A stretch of DNA of 64,000 nucleotides from Sitta carolinensis (taxonomy: Eukaryota; Chordata; Aves; Passeriformes; Sittidae): positions 43,572,501 to 43,636,500 of the forward strand of contig JAVUNC010000005.1 in NCBI GenBank assembly GCA_032173965.1. The letters are read 5' to 3'. Below are positions 1 to 12,160 of the stretch, in pieces. The first letter of the stretch is position 1. Every line of letters starts with the position of its first letter. Position numbers and translations under genes: made by a program. The notes under the pieces were generated by a model. The model saw only the letters and a program-made list of their open reading frames with translations. It was not told the DNA's origin and made no database searches.

Positions 1-408
1 GAACATGGCAAAATTTACTAGTGAAAACAAAAATGACAAATGAAGTAATTGCATACCTGTAAAGTAAAAGCTGTGTCCTGACTTTTTAAACTAAAAGTGA
101 GTAAAGCTATTACACAACCAGATGGCTCTATGAAAACCACTACAGGCTCAGACAGCAAGCTGAAAAACTAGTGACTTACTGGAAACACTGCTATATTGTT
201 CTTAATTTCTGTGGGGTGAACTTTGGCAAAAAAGGCTTTGCAGCGTTATTTTAAAATGGACATAGCAGGTTCTTCTGCCCTCCGAGGGAAGTGTCAGAAG
301 CTTTGCCTGTGCCAAAAATTTTCTCTTTTGAGAGATTTTGGGTTTTACATATCAGTCTGCACAGTATATTATTCAATTTCTCTTAAACAGGACTCAAAAT
401 TTATGTAC
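1..408 (-). other. NR2C1: NR2C1 intron 2 (partial)
   Basis: Intron sequence downstream of the first coding exon. I looked for the next TR2 coding segment and did not find it here. AT-rich, no recognisable repeat. Confidence 0.7.
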
Positions 409-462
409 CTCACCCATCTGCTGTTCAAAAATTTGATGGGCCAGTTCCTCTATGGTTGCCAT
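409..462 (-). CDS. NR2C1: NR2C1 first coding exon (exon 2), N-terminal 18 codons
   Basis: On the minus strand an acceptor (TTTGACAG) ends at 485, the exon runs 484-409, and a GT donor (GAG|GTACAT) follows at 408. The ATG is at 462-460, with A at -3 and G at +4, a good initiation context. An in-frame TGA four codons upstream within the same exon supports this start. The 54 coding bases give 18 complete codons, MATIEELAHQIFEQQMGE; the mammalian protein, as I recall it, begins MATIEEIAHQIIEQQMGE. This N-terminal segment precedes the glutamine-rich A/B region. The next exon is outside the window. Confidence 0.93.
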
Positions 463-484
463 GATCTTTAATCACCAGAATTTC
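463..484 (-). other. NR2C1: NR2C1 5' UTR portion of exon 2
   Basis: Twenty-two untranslated bases lie between the splice acceptor and the ATG. They contain a TGA in frame with the start codon, which excludes an N-terminal extension from an upstream exon. Confidence 0.85.
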
Positions 485-3400
485 CTGTCAAAGAAAGGAA
501 AGAAGATGCTTAACATCTGTAGTTTCAAAAGTAAAAATGTCTTGGGGAAAATATACTGCATATAAGTGCGTTCAGAGTTTTATGAAGATGACATCCCTGA
601 TGAATTTAAAGTTTGATTATGCTATTAAAAAGAATTAATTTGCTATTTGAAAACTTTGTATTGTTTTATTTAAATAACTCGTGCAGAGAGTTCCTATTTT
701 TCCTCTTCTGCTTTAACAACAACATAGTAAAAACAGAACAGAAGTCTATTACTGACCATGACATCAGCAGGTACATATTTAACATCTTAAAAACCTGGAA
801 TACAGACAGTTTTGTTAATGCAAATCAAGACGGGCTAATCTAACTTTTGAACTCATACAGCTTTTTTAGTATTAACAGGAATGCTTGAAGGTCAATTTTG
901 TAACAGGAGGCAGTACTTGAGACACAGAAGGTAAGTGTTGAAAAAAAAAGATGCTGTTTCATTATCAATACTGTAGCTACAGCACAAGCCCAAATCTTCA
1001 TAAGGATTTTGTGGGGTTTAACAGACACTGCTGCATTAATGCAGTATAAAGGATTCAGATGCACACCTTGTTTATTTGGCAAGGCACATATTATATTATT
1101 GATACACAAATATTCATTAGGCAGTACTTAAAAGGAGGATTCACAAATTATGAAGCACAGTATAAACAATTTTACTGACAAAACTGAACCAAAGACACTG
1201 CAATACCTATTTATTGTATGAACAAACACAGTACTCTTACACTAATAGTGGTTTTCATTCCTTAACTTTTCTGGAACTCCTATGAACTACCTCCTCCTCA
1301 GAGATTCTTGAAACTTCCCAATGAGCCATGCAAATAAATAATTTAACTCACTTTTAACTCAAATTTAACTCAAGCTAATTCTGTTTTTAAAATCGGAAAG
1401 AGAAATCTTTTTTGACTACAGCAAGAACTGCAGGCCTTGGACATGTGCCCAATGGTACGCTAAAGCCTAATTAATTGTGTGAAAGGGGAAATGCACAAAT
1501 ATTTGGGCACTGTAGACCATTCTTAATCACTCATTAACATGCTGCATTATTAGTTCAATGAGGACAAAAGATAACAGGCATGCATATAGAGATATGACAC
1601 TGGAGCTTATGTTGAAAAGCATTATCTCCCAGGAAGATCTAGGTGTCAGCATCCTTACAGGAGCACTCTATTAGCCCAGTTCTGTATCCAGCGAGCTGCA
1701 GCACAACTATTCAAAGAGTACTTGGAATTTTAAAGGCAGGCAATGTGTCTTATTCATGTTTTCTTCTTTTAAATAAAATACTAGCAACAAAATATTGCAC
1801 TGTTTACATATAAGAGTGCCACAAATGAGTGTTACTTCATTACAAAATAACAAAAATATCACTTTGAGATATTAACTTGCACCAGCTAGTCAGTTCTCCT
1901 AAACCAGAAGCAACTGCCCTCACAGTCAAGATGCATTGGTAAAACAACTTAGCTTGAAAACTGAAAGTGATTTAAACAAGGTGATGTGTTTCACCTTGGA
2001 GTAAAACAGTGAAGGAAGACATATGTATTCAACTACGATGCACCAGTTGTAGGGAAACTGGCTCTCAGAGAGGCATAAACCTAGCAGTGAATTTTTGAAA
2101 CTTATCTCAAAGAGATTCATTTGAATTACACCTGCAGGAACATAGGACATCAAGTACACAAACAAGACTAAACTCTTACGATGAAGAGGAACCTGCAGAA
2201 AAGGTGGAACCTGTCCTACTGCTGTCTGGAACAAGCACAAGGAGGTTCAACTTATGGATGCAGAACCAGCTGTCAAAGCTACACAAATCATCTGAGTTTG
2301 AGCATGTGATGCACGCACACAATGGAAAAGGAATGTACTCACTGTTATTGACAAGAATTTACATATTAATCACACGGTGGTTTATATTTTGACATGTGCA
2401 CTTTCAATTTAAATTAACATTCAGAGGTAGGTTCTTTTGTGTGTTGTTGCTTTAACCGGATCCCTAAACTGAAGGGTACTGACAAAACCAGTATTTGTAA
2501 CATCAGTACTCTGTTAAAAATATCTTAATTGAAATCACCTCCAATAAACCATGCAACTTTGCTCTGAAGAGCATGTATAACAGTGAAAAAAATCACTTCA
2601 ATATTTCAAGTTTAAGCTTTCAGACAGCATTTCATGTTGCAGGTAACTACAGATACGGAGAGCTGCAATAGGCATTCCTATCCCATTTTCCATTTTTGGT
2701 TTATAATTTCATCTCTTTATGCACTGGCATACACATAATGCCTGAAAAGTCAATTCAAGCAACTGAACTGGCAGAAACTTCTTTCTTACCTGCAGAGTCA
2801 AGGAATAATTTCAAATGCAGTTTGAACAGAATTTAGAGCTCACCCCCAGGAAGGAGGTCCTGGTCGCCCTGACCAAGCTGCAGTGGTCTTGACCACACAG
2901 TAGGAAAATTCAATTCACTAAAGGGAGGGAAAACTCAGCTGGCAGAAACACACCAAACTTCCTCTAGGTAAGCACACTGAACTAATTTCTTTTGCAGTCA
3001 GATTCATTCTATTGCAGAAAAAGGAAGAGCGTGTTTTTATAAGTCAAGAGAGGGAGGAAAAAAAGGAAGATTTAAGGAGGAGGCAAACCTGCATTCCATT
3101 GTTATTGGTGGGAAGATGTTAATTCAGTTGAACTGCCATGAAACTGTACCCATTGCTTTTGGCCCAGCCAGTTGCCTGATGTAGCTCATTCTGGAGTGAG
3201 ACAAGCCCACAGACACTTGAGCAAATAAGCAAGGTCAACTCTCTGAGGAGCAGCTAGCTATGTGTTAAACTGTGCATCTCACTCTGGGGACAGGGGAGCA
3301 GGAGCAGTTCTCTCAAGAACTATCCACAAATCCTCAGCTAACTTTGGGACAGCTGTAAAAGGTTTTGTAGTTCCTATTTTGCTCACCTAGGGTATCTGTG

Positions 3401-3682
3401 TTAGACTTCACATCAGGTATGCTTAATCACTCTTTAGACGTCCATGCAAGAAATAAAGCAGAAAAAAAACCCTTCAACTGTATTTCTTCTATTACGTAAA
3501 TTTTAAAATGTAACACATTTTCATGTTTTTAAAAGCTTCTTTTCCAGAATTACTCCAGCCAACATTCTCAGTGGCTGAATTTTTCATATGAAATGATAAA
3601 TATAATCTAAATTCAAAGCCACCTGAAGTTGAGAAATGTTCCCTAAATACCTTATAACCTTCATTTTCCAGCAAAGAAAATT

Positions 3683-4628
3683 ACTTGGGGGATGAAGGAA
3701 AGGCCATGGATGTTGTCTACCCAGAGTTTAGCAAAGCCTCTGACACCATCTCCTTCACATTCACCTGGACAAATTGGCAGCTCATGGCTTGAACAGGGGT
3801 GCTGTTCCTGGGGTAGAAAATTGTCTGCCTGGCTAGGCCTGGAGTGGTGGTAAATGGAGCTACATCCAGCTGTGATCAATCAGCAGGGTTCCCCTGGGCT
3901 CAGTACCAGGACCAGCCCTGTCTAACATCTTTATCAATGATCTGGATGAGGGGATCGAGGGCACACTCACTAAGTTTGCAGATGATGCTAAGCTGAGCAG
4001 GAGTGCTGACCTGCTCTGACTGCTGGAAGGCAGGAAGGCTCTGCAGAGGGAACTGGACAGGCTGGGTCAATGGGCTGAGGCCTGGGGATGCTGGTCAACT
4101 GCAGCTAAACACAAGCCAGCTGTGCCCAGGTGGCCAAGAAGGCCAATGGCATCCTGGCCTGGATCAGCAAGTGTGGCCAGCAGGCCCAGGCCAGTGCCCC
4201 CCATACTCATGTGTGGACAAACACCCTGTCCACTTCTGGGCTCCTCACTGCAAGAAAGACTGAGGAGCTGGGGGCAGTCCAGAGAAGGGCAACAGAGCTG
4301 GTCTGGAGCATAACACCAGCATAATGGTGGAGAAGTGGCTGAGGGGGTAGGGGTGTTCAGCTTGGAGAAAAGGAGGTACAGCAGAAACTTACTGCTCTCT
4401 ACAAGCACCTTAAAGGAGTAAGTTGTACCAAGGGAGGTTCAGAATAGATACTAGGAAATATTTCTTCACTGAAAGGGCAGACATGCATTGGCACAGACTG
4501 TCCAGTGAAGTGCTGGAATTGCCATCCCTGGAAGTGTTCAAAACACATGTGTGTGTAGCACCAGACTCAGTGACAGCCACAGGGGTGCTGAGTTTACAGC
4601 TGGACTCCATCTTTTTTCAACCTTAATG
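3683..4628 (+). mobile_element. CR1 LINE fragment (3' part of ORF2 plus 3' UTR)
   Basis: The DNA follows the CR1 reverse-transcriptase consensus. It passes the stretch for the '[15 protein letters not shown]' and 'KFADD' motifs (about 3890-3990), then the CR1 C-terminal and 3' region, including the typical 'ggaggttcagattagatattaggaaa' type segment near 4430-4460. The frame is broken by many stops and frameshifts, so it cannot encode an active enzyme. The open frames of 63-113 codons in this interval are remnants or antisense shadows. CR1 is the dominant retrotransposon of birds and is usually 5'-truncated, as here. Confidence 0.9.
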
Positions 4629-7154
4629 ATTTTAAGTATCATCAGTCTGAATTTTGGTCTTCAATGACCAGAAGCGATCTGCAAGGTGTTCCCATCTAAT
4701 GTCAATCTTCCAGATTTCAGAAATGCTCTTCTCCATGCTTGTCAAAACCATGGTACACACATTCAAAGGACATGCAAGCCCATATATGAGAAATGTTTAA
4801 TGCTAGTATAGGAAAGAAGTAGATGGAGTCAATTAATTGAAAGGTTTTTCCTTAGAATACTCTCCTCCTTTCAAAGTGAATGAGACAAATCACGATAAAC
4901 CAAACTTCATTCATATGCTTAAGACTGCTAATCACATTTTTATTTCCTTTCTAAAGTTACCTAAAACACATTAAGGAGGAAATCTGGAATTCTACAAGAC
5001 CAGAGACCACAACACAACGAAGCTGCACATACTTTCAGGCTCTGCATTATAATGTCCAATAGTTAAAAGAACTGTAAGAAAATTAGTTATGTTATGATTA
5101 CAAGACAGCCAAGGCTCCTGCCAACACACAAGCATTATGTTGTTTGCAAACACTGCCCAAATAATTTTAATCTCATTTATATCTGACTTTGAATACTCCT
5201 GCAAAAATTATTGTCAATTGCTGCTGTTTCAACCAGTAAGACTATAGCCACTTATAACAAGCATTGCTCAATTCTCTACTGGTTTCCCTTTTTCACATCA
5301 GACTAAGATCCTTGCCTTTACTTTTACCACATTTCTGAAAAATGAAGTGGTAAGAAGTGCTTTGTCCCATGGCCATGAAGCCACTGACACTGTTACAGCT
5401 TAAGCTCTTCCTTCTACAACATTCTGCAGATCTACCATTAAGACTGACACACTGTAAAACTACAGAACAAACATAACCTTTCTAAAACATTTCTTTTAAA
5501 AAGATGTTTTGCTGATAACTATGTCAAATTAACAACATTAAGACTGTCAATATTATTAGACTGCTGCCTCTGCAAATATACAATACATTCTAGTTTGGCA
5601 GCCTTATATTCCCTTAGTCTGTGAGGATCCCTTTGCGTATTTTCTTATTTCTGAAAAATTCCCTTCTCAGAAAATACGCAACAGAGAAACATTTTGCTTC
5701 TGTTGCTCTAGGTACAGATTAACACAAATATCAGCATCTGTACTTACAGTGATTAGACCTGCTTTACAGGGACAATCACTGGACTTGTTCTCAAATTTAT
5801 TCCTTGAGTTTGACAGCGTTACTTGCCATGGATTTAAATAAAAAATGAAGCTATTTCGAAAACATTTGAAAAAATAATAAACAGAATTATATATCCATCT
5901 TTTCTCCTTACAAAAGCTCAATTTCCCCATCCACTAGAAGCAGCATTGAAAAGCAGGCATTTTGACAGAAGGCAGCCATTAGACTTCCTCTTAAATGCAT
6001 TAAAATGCATTTATTGCTTTTCTGTTCGATCTTCATGCTAAAATGCCACCAAAATCTTTTTGTCTCTAAGTTACATATTGTTAGTTTATGTCTCTTGTAA
6101 ATAAGTTAGTGAGCCTTCTTGACAAGATTCAGAATTATTTTTAAATGCAAACCTATCATCAGGTAGTATAAACTGGGTGATGGTGAATCTGGCATCATCG
6201 AGTCCAATGGTGTTCCATTGCTACTTTAGATAAGCACTCTGCAGGCCACCGTAGCAGTGGAAAACTTTCATTAGCTTGCACCAAACTAAACCCCTCCTCT
6301 CTACTTCCTCTGCTTTAATGTACCAGTTTTCTCAATGTTTTAGTCAAAATAATTTACGAAATACTTACTTTTTAAAGTATTTCAGAGGCTTACTTCAACT
6401 GAAATGGGTCAGGAAACATTCCCATGAGAGCAGACAGCAATTCTGAGAGGTGGTAGTCAGAAGCACTAACCTCTCCACTAGTACAGTTAAGTTATACCCA
6501 GAAGACATCACTGTTTAACGTACCCTTCTCCAGAGACAAAAGTTATACAACTTTAATTGTCCTAGTAGGAGGTTCCTATTAATAGTATTTTTAAATATTG
6601 TACCAGTGTAGCTAAGGACTTTAAAAGTAGTAGCAGGAAGTATATTTCTTTATGTTTCGATGCTCAATTTGATATAAATGACAACATCTCTCATTTTATT
6701 TTATTACACTGTTGGTATAGCTGCCCCACTCTCAAGTGCCTTGATTTTGATGTAATATTCTTTAAATGAGTAAGAACAAACCACATCAGCATGAAGACAC
6801 AACACAAGAAAATTCTGTCCATTCCAAAGATCTTCAGTTTACTTTGGAAAAAAACTGTCATACCCCTGACCAGTTTTACTGGTACAAAAACAATGTTTGT
6901 AAAATTTTAGTAGTTTAACCTACCCTGCTGGCACTGTTAAATCAGTTTGACTCTGTATGAATGGAATGAATAATGATTTTTCTAAATACTATGTATAGAA
7001 TGTGTCCTAATGCAGGGGTCTATCCTAGATGAAATAGACCTGTTAAACGAATGAAGTTAGACAAGTATGTTCTAGATACTTCAGAGGTACAGGTACATTA
7101 ACTAGTTATGACTGCAGAAGTCACTGTGAACTTTACTTTTTGTTCTTTTATCAG

Positions 7155-7731
7155 TGTACTGGTTTTGGCCGGGGGAAAGTTAATTTTCTTCACAGTAGTT
7201 GATATGGGGCTGTGTTTTGGATTTGTCATGAACACAGGGCTGATAATAGAGATGTTTTCGTTATTTTTGAACAGTGCTAACACACAGCCAAGACTTTTTC
7301 TGCTTTTTTGTTCTGCCACACTGTTAAGGAAGTTGGAGGTACAGCCAGGTCAGGTGACCAAAGGTATATTCTATACCATATGCCATCATGCTCACTACAT
7401 AAAAATGGAAAGAAGAAGGAGATGGAGTGATGGCATTTGTCTTTAGGTATGACCATTAAGTATGACAAGGCTCTGCCATCACATCAGACATTCAGCCAGC
7501 AACCTGTCCTGGTGATGGCTCAACACCTGCCTGTCAACTGGATACAGTGAATTATTCCTTGTTCCGCTTTGCTTCTCTGTGTGGCTTTTGCTTTCCCTAC
7601 TGAATTGTCTTTATCTCAACCCATGAGTTTTCCAGCTTTTACCCTTCCGATTCTCTCCCCAGTTCCACCGGAGGGTGAGCGAGCAAGTGGCTGCCTGGGG
7701 TTTGCTGGCTGCCTAGGGTTAAACCATGACA
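7155..7731 (+). mobile_element. Avian ERVL-like solo LTR
   Basis: An isolated LTR of about 577 bp begins TGTACTGG and ends CATGACA, so it has the TG...CA termini. It matches a common avian LTR pattern: a 5' 'ttttggc..ggg..aaagttaattttctt' segment, a middle 'attctataccatatgccatcatgctca' promoter-like part, and a 3' 'gtctttatctcaaccc..gagttttcc' segment ending 'gggttaaacca'. No gag, pol or env lies beside it and no second LTR is present, so it is a solo LTR left by recombination. I see no clear target-site duplication. The 112-codon open frame at 7108-7446 overlaps its border and is fortuitous. Family assignment (class III, ERVL-like) is from memory of avian repeats. Confidence 0.8.
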
Positions 7732-9698
7732 CACAAAACACAAATACAGGAAGGTCAACATGACTGTTTAGGAAAGCTCAAAAAGTTAATATAACAGAAA
7801 ACTAACTGCAAAAGAAGAGGAAACAATCACTGTAGTCATACTGCTTCAGTACTGAACAATTTCAATACACCTCCACCTCAAAGTCAACTAAGGATTTTAT
7901 CTCGGGTCACTACATTCGGCTTACAGGTACTCTGTACCTTAAAATGGAAACTAGTCCTCACTTCATTATCAAACTAATCATATACTAATTAAGAATTCAG
8001 CATAGCCTGTCCCAAAGTTGTTTAATAAATTCCTACACATAAAATAGAATGCACTTAATGATCCCTCTATGATTAAACGTGCCAGAGTTAGTGCACGTTA
8101 AAGAACCCCCCAAGATTTCTTTATATGTTAGAGCAGCTTTCTGCAATGATTTATAAATAAAAAATTGAGTCAAGGAATTAAAACATATTTGTGAAACAAA
8201 TGATGCTACTGTGCTCAGTGTTTCATACACGAAAAGCTCAATGAACATGGCAAGCTAAATGAGCTATCCTTGGGTTATTGTTCTATAAACCACAATGTTC
8301 AAGAGGGTAGAACAGCTGGCAGATTTAAAGGAGTAAGATTACCAATGAACTGAGGCATATTTTATGTGATCCTTGACACCCAGTTAGATACTGTTTTTTA
8401 AATTCACATGAGACCAAGATTTAGACAGTGCATATAAAAGGGACAAGTAACAACAGGAAACTGAAGCAGCAGGACCTGCAGGCAAGCAAGAGAAAATGAG
8501 GTGCTTGCAAAAGCATAAGGGAGTAATTAAAAGGCACAGAGCAATACAGAAAGAGATTGACTTGTAGGCATACCAGTGCAATTAATTTAAAATCAGTGCT
8601 CTCACTACCTTTTCTTGAAAGCAAGTGCTACAGTGGGAGGAAACATGAGAAAACAGAATCACTAGGACAAATTTTCAGGTGACTAACAAATCGTTTTTAC
8701 AGTTTGGGCCACCAAAGGGATAGTCCCACTTTTATGCCTTGGCTTCTGCTTCTTTTATCATGGTATCTCTATAACCTGCCCCATCAGCTACAGGTGAGCT
8801 GACTTAGCTCACTAGTCTCATAACCAACTGGGAAAAGAAGGAGGAAGAAAGGCAAGGGGGCTATCTGCAAGTGGAGTCTACTAACAGGAGCACTGGCTAA
8901 ATGCCAGAACTAGATAAGGAGACAGCTACTTAATCAGGTCAACCTGTCCTGTGTGCTGTCAGTCATAACCTGCATCTCCATCTGAAGCCTGCAAAAGGAA
9001 AAAATGAGAAAAAAAACCCAAACTCATTCCCTGCACCAGAGCTGAAGCTGCACCATGAACCAGGACCAGGAAGCTCATCAGACTGAAGACTTCCCCATTC
9101 ACTGGATTACGTTCAGCCAGGTCCATTCCAGCTGGCACAGAAAGATCACCCTAACACAGCACAGCAATAGCAAACCCCTCTTTCTTGGAGCACTTGGAGG
9201 CAGTACGTCCTCTATGGTACAATTACAGTATTTCATGAGAGGTTAGCCCCACTGCTGGCTTTGTTCCACTCTGCATTTGCCTTCATGGCTGTATAGCTGT
9301 AAACTCATCTTCTGACTTTATTCACCCTGCACCTAACAGTTGTTACACACAATACAGAAAAAGCAAGTAGAAGCAGAATCAAGACACTTCTTTTTGGATA
9401 AAAGCCTACAATGTTCCACCAGCTTATCTATAATGCCAAATTGCCCATTCAGGTGCTATGCAAGATGACCATTTTGAGTATTCACTGATCTACAGCCACA
9501 GATGAGGTAGTTGATAAACGAAGGCACTCTACAGAAATCAGCAAATCTCTCCAACAGTAGTACTAATAAGACAACCCTTACAAACCTGCACATCTATGGA
9601 AGTTTCCTTCAGATAAAAAGGAAAAACAAAACAAAAAGCCAAACAAAAGAAGCAAAACCCCCATAAAATGAAACTGAACTTCTCACACATACTTCTAG

Positions 9699-10345
9699 TA
9701 AACCACTGTTGACATTGTCCCATGTAAAATACCATGGGGAATGAACTGATCAAGAGGGGCCCTGCCAAGGACTTGAGGGCTCTCCTGGATGAAGGGGCAG
9801 ACACAGCAATGTGGACTCTCAGCCAGAGAAAACAAACGTGTCCTGGGCTGCATCCAGAGCAGTGTGGGCAGCAGAGGAGGGAAGAGATTCTGCCCCTCTG
9901 AGAGCCCACCTGCAGTGCTGCACCCAGCTCTGGGGACCCAGCACAGGAAGGACATGGACCTGTTGGAGAGAGTCCAGAGGAGGCCACCAAGACAATCAGA
10001 GGGATGGAGCACCTCTCCTGCAAGGAAAGGCTGAGAGAATTGGGATTGTTCAGCCTGGAGAAGAGAAGGCTTAGGGTGACCTAATTGCAGCCTTTTAGTA
10101 CCTGAAGACAGCCTACAAGAAAGAGAGCAGGTTTAGATTAGATATTAAGAAATTCTTTACTGTGAATGTGGTGAGGGCCCAGAACAGGTTGCCAAGAGAA
10201 TCTATGGGAAACATTCAAGGCTAGGTTTGGTGGGGCTCTGAGCAAAATAATGTACAGCATGGCATCCCTGCCCATGGGAGGGCAGTTGGAACTAGATGAT
10301 CTTTATGTTCCCTTCCAACTCAAGTCATTTTGCGATTCCCTGTTT
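9699..10345 (+). mobile_element. CR1 LINE fragment (3' end)
   Basis: Plus-strand CR1 3' region. It includes 'cctgggctgcatccagagcagtgtgg' type sequence near 9842, the 'ctgcacccagctctggggacc' block near 9918, 'ttcagcctggagaagagaagg' near 10050, and the terminal 'ccttccaactcaa..cattttgcgattcc' near 10312-10340 just before the 3' end. The coding frame is disrupted. Open frames of 81-161 codons on both strands here are repeat-derived. Confidence 0.9.
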
Positions 10346-10387
10346 TTTTCCTTTGTTATCAACTACACAGGATAAGATTTTGTTAAA

Positions 10388-10410
10388 AGGATGTGTGTGT
10401 GTGTTTGTGA
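10388..10410 (+). repeat. Short TG microsatellite
   Basis: An imperfect run of TG dinucleotides just downstream of the CR1 end, followed by a T-rich stretch. Confidence 0.6.
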
Positions 10411-12041
10411 ATTTTTTTTGTTGGGTATGGGATTTTTAAATTCCTATAAAGATGTGGAAAGCACTCTGAAAAAATCTTCATATTAAGTCCAATTAAGAGT
10501 CATGCTGACACACCGTCCTGCTAATACTTCAAAGGAAACACGTTACCTCAAATGGAGTAGTTTTCACACCACAAAGTTACTGCTAAATTATAAACAGCAA
10601 CCTCAACTTATTTGGAATGAAATAATTACTTATGAGAGCTAATGACAATAGCAGAGGGTTTGGCTCTATTTTTTTTTGTGATTTATATTTCTCAAGTTTT
10701 CACTCCAGCTTCTGACAAAGGCATTCAAATATTGAGCTTAGCCCAGTTTGGCTTATTACCAAGTTGAACAAAAGTAAATAAGTGAAACAAATATAAACAC
10801 CCTTTTAGAGAAGGCCTGGCAAAGACAAGAAAATTAATCTAAATATTGATGCAGAAGGGCAGTTCTTAGACCATGATTTTCAAGAAGGAATGTATTTCCT
10901 TACAAAATATGCAGCACAGTATCATCGGATACGCAGGACTCAGACAGCACAAGCCATCTTCCAGTCTCAGAGAACTGGAATTTTAAAGAGTTTGGTTTTA
11001 CAAAAAATAAATCCTTTGCTGATTTAAGATTTTGGCAAGGAATGCAGTAATCTGTGGAATTAAAAGATAACAGCAAGGGTAAAAATATGGACAGGTCTGC
11101 ATACACAAGAGTAAGAATTTAATTAACTGTACCTTCGCAGTTTTATCCATAAAATTCTACTGAAATTTCTGTTTTGCAACAGGTTACTTTATCCCAGTAA
11201 TGTACAGGCACAAGTTTAAAGTGCTAAAAGCAGCTTCCACTAAGGGGAGAAAGAAAAACAAGTCAAGACTTTGCCAGAAAGTAACCAAGGGACAGTTTAG
11301 TTTCCCCTGGTGGCGACTGTTGGCTGTAAACTGCAGCCTGTGTGTGTCAAAAAGCAGAGGGCTGTGGCAGCCAGAGCCTATGGGTAACCCCCCCAGCAGG
11401 GTACTGCTTCTTCCCAAGGGATGTTAAACCCACCACAGGCCTGAGGGCTCCCTGATCTCCAACAGACAATATAACTCAGGTTAGCAAAGGTTATTATTAA
11501 CAGTACTTATGCCAGGATGGCTGCTGAAGCAGGACAGACACACCCTGTAATAGCTGCAGCACCTGCCAGCTGAGAGCCACACTTCATCCACCAGCAGAAC
11601 AAACATGGACCACTCTAGTCCTTACATACAGTTAAACTCCTTATTTACGCAAGAGATACGACTTTTTTCAGGGTTTTTCGACCTAAACATCAGATGCAAA
11701 TTACTTTCTTTAGAGAGACTGCTTTCCTTCACAAACTCCAGCAAATTCACTGGCTGCACAAACTTTAATTATGTAATACAGTAAGCACACGATAAATTAA
11801 AGCAAAAATTGAGTATAAGCATAGGGAACAAATAATCTTACTATTGTAAATATGAGATTTCATATTATGGATCAAAGTCAGTTTTCACGGAACACATTAC
11901 TCAGTTTTCACCACATCAGCTATTAAGCATTCTGTAGCTGTATTTCACAGGTGAGCTATTTAACTGCATGCTACAGTATCAGTGGGGTTTTGTTTGCCTG
12001 CACTCTTGTCTGCTCCCCCTGACCTTTAATAACAATACAAT

Positions 12042-12160
12042 CATGAAATAATTCATGTTGGAAGGTACTTCCGGAGGTCATAGGGTTTAAGACCTTTTCC
12101 CCAAAAACAATGTCAGCTTCAGAGTTACACATGTTGCTTAGGGCTTTCTCTTCATAGGCT
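12042..12160 (-). mobile_element. Degraded CR1 fragment
   Basis: Plus-strand text such as 'gttggaaggtacttccggaggtcat' followed by 'cagcttcagagttac..gttgctt.agggc' resembles the reverse complement of an older CR1 3' end. It is more diverged than the other copies in the window. Confidence 0.55.

Noticed and set aside
4003..4408. Overlapping frames of 63-113 codons on both strands
   Set aside because: They lie wholly within a decayed CR1 LINE and do not form an intact reverse transcriptase.
7108..7446. 112-codon plus-strand frame
   Set aside because: It crosses the boundary of the solo LTR; LTR sequence is not coding here.
9538..10074. 161-codon minus-strand frame and its overlapping partners
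   Set aside because: Most of the frame is the antisense of a plus-strand CR1 3' end; no protein family features.
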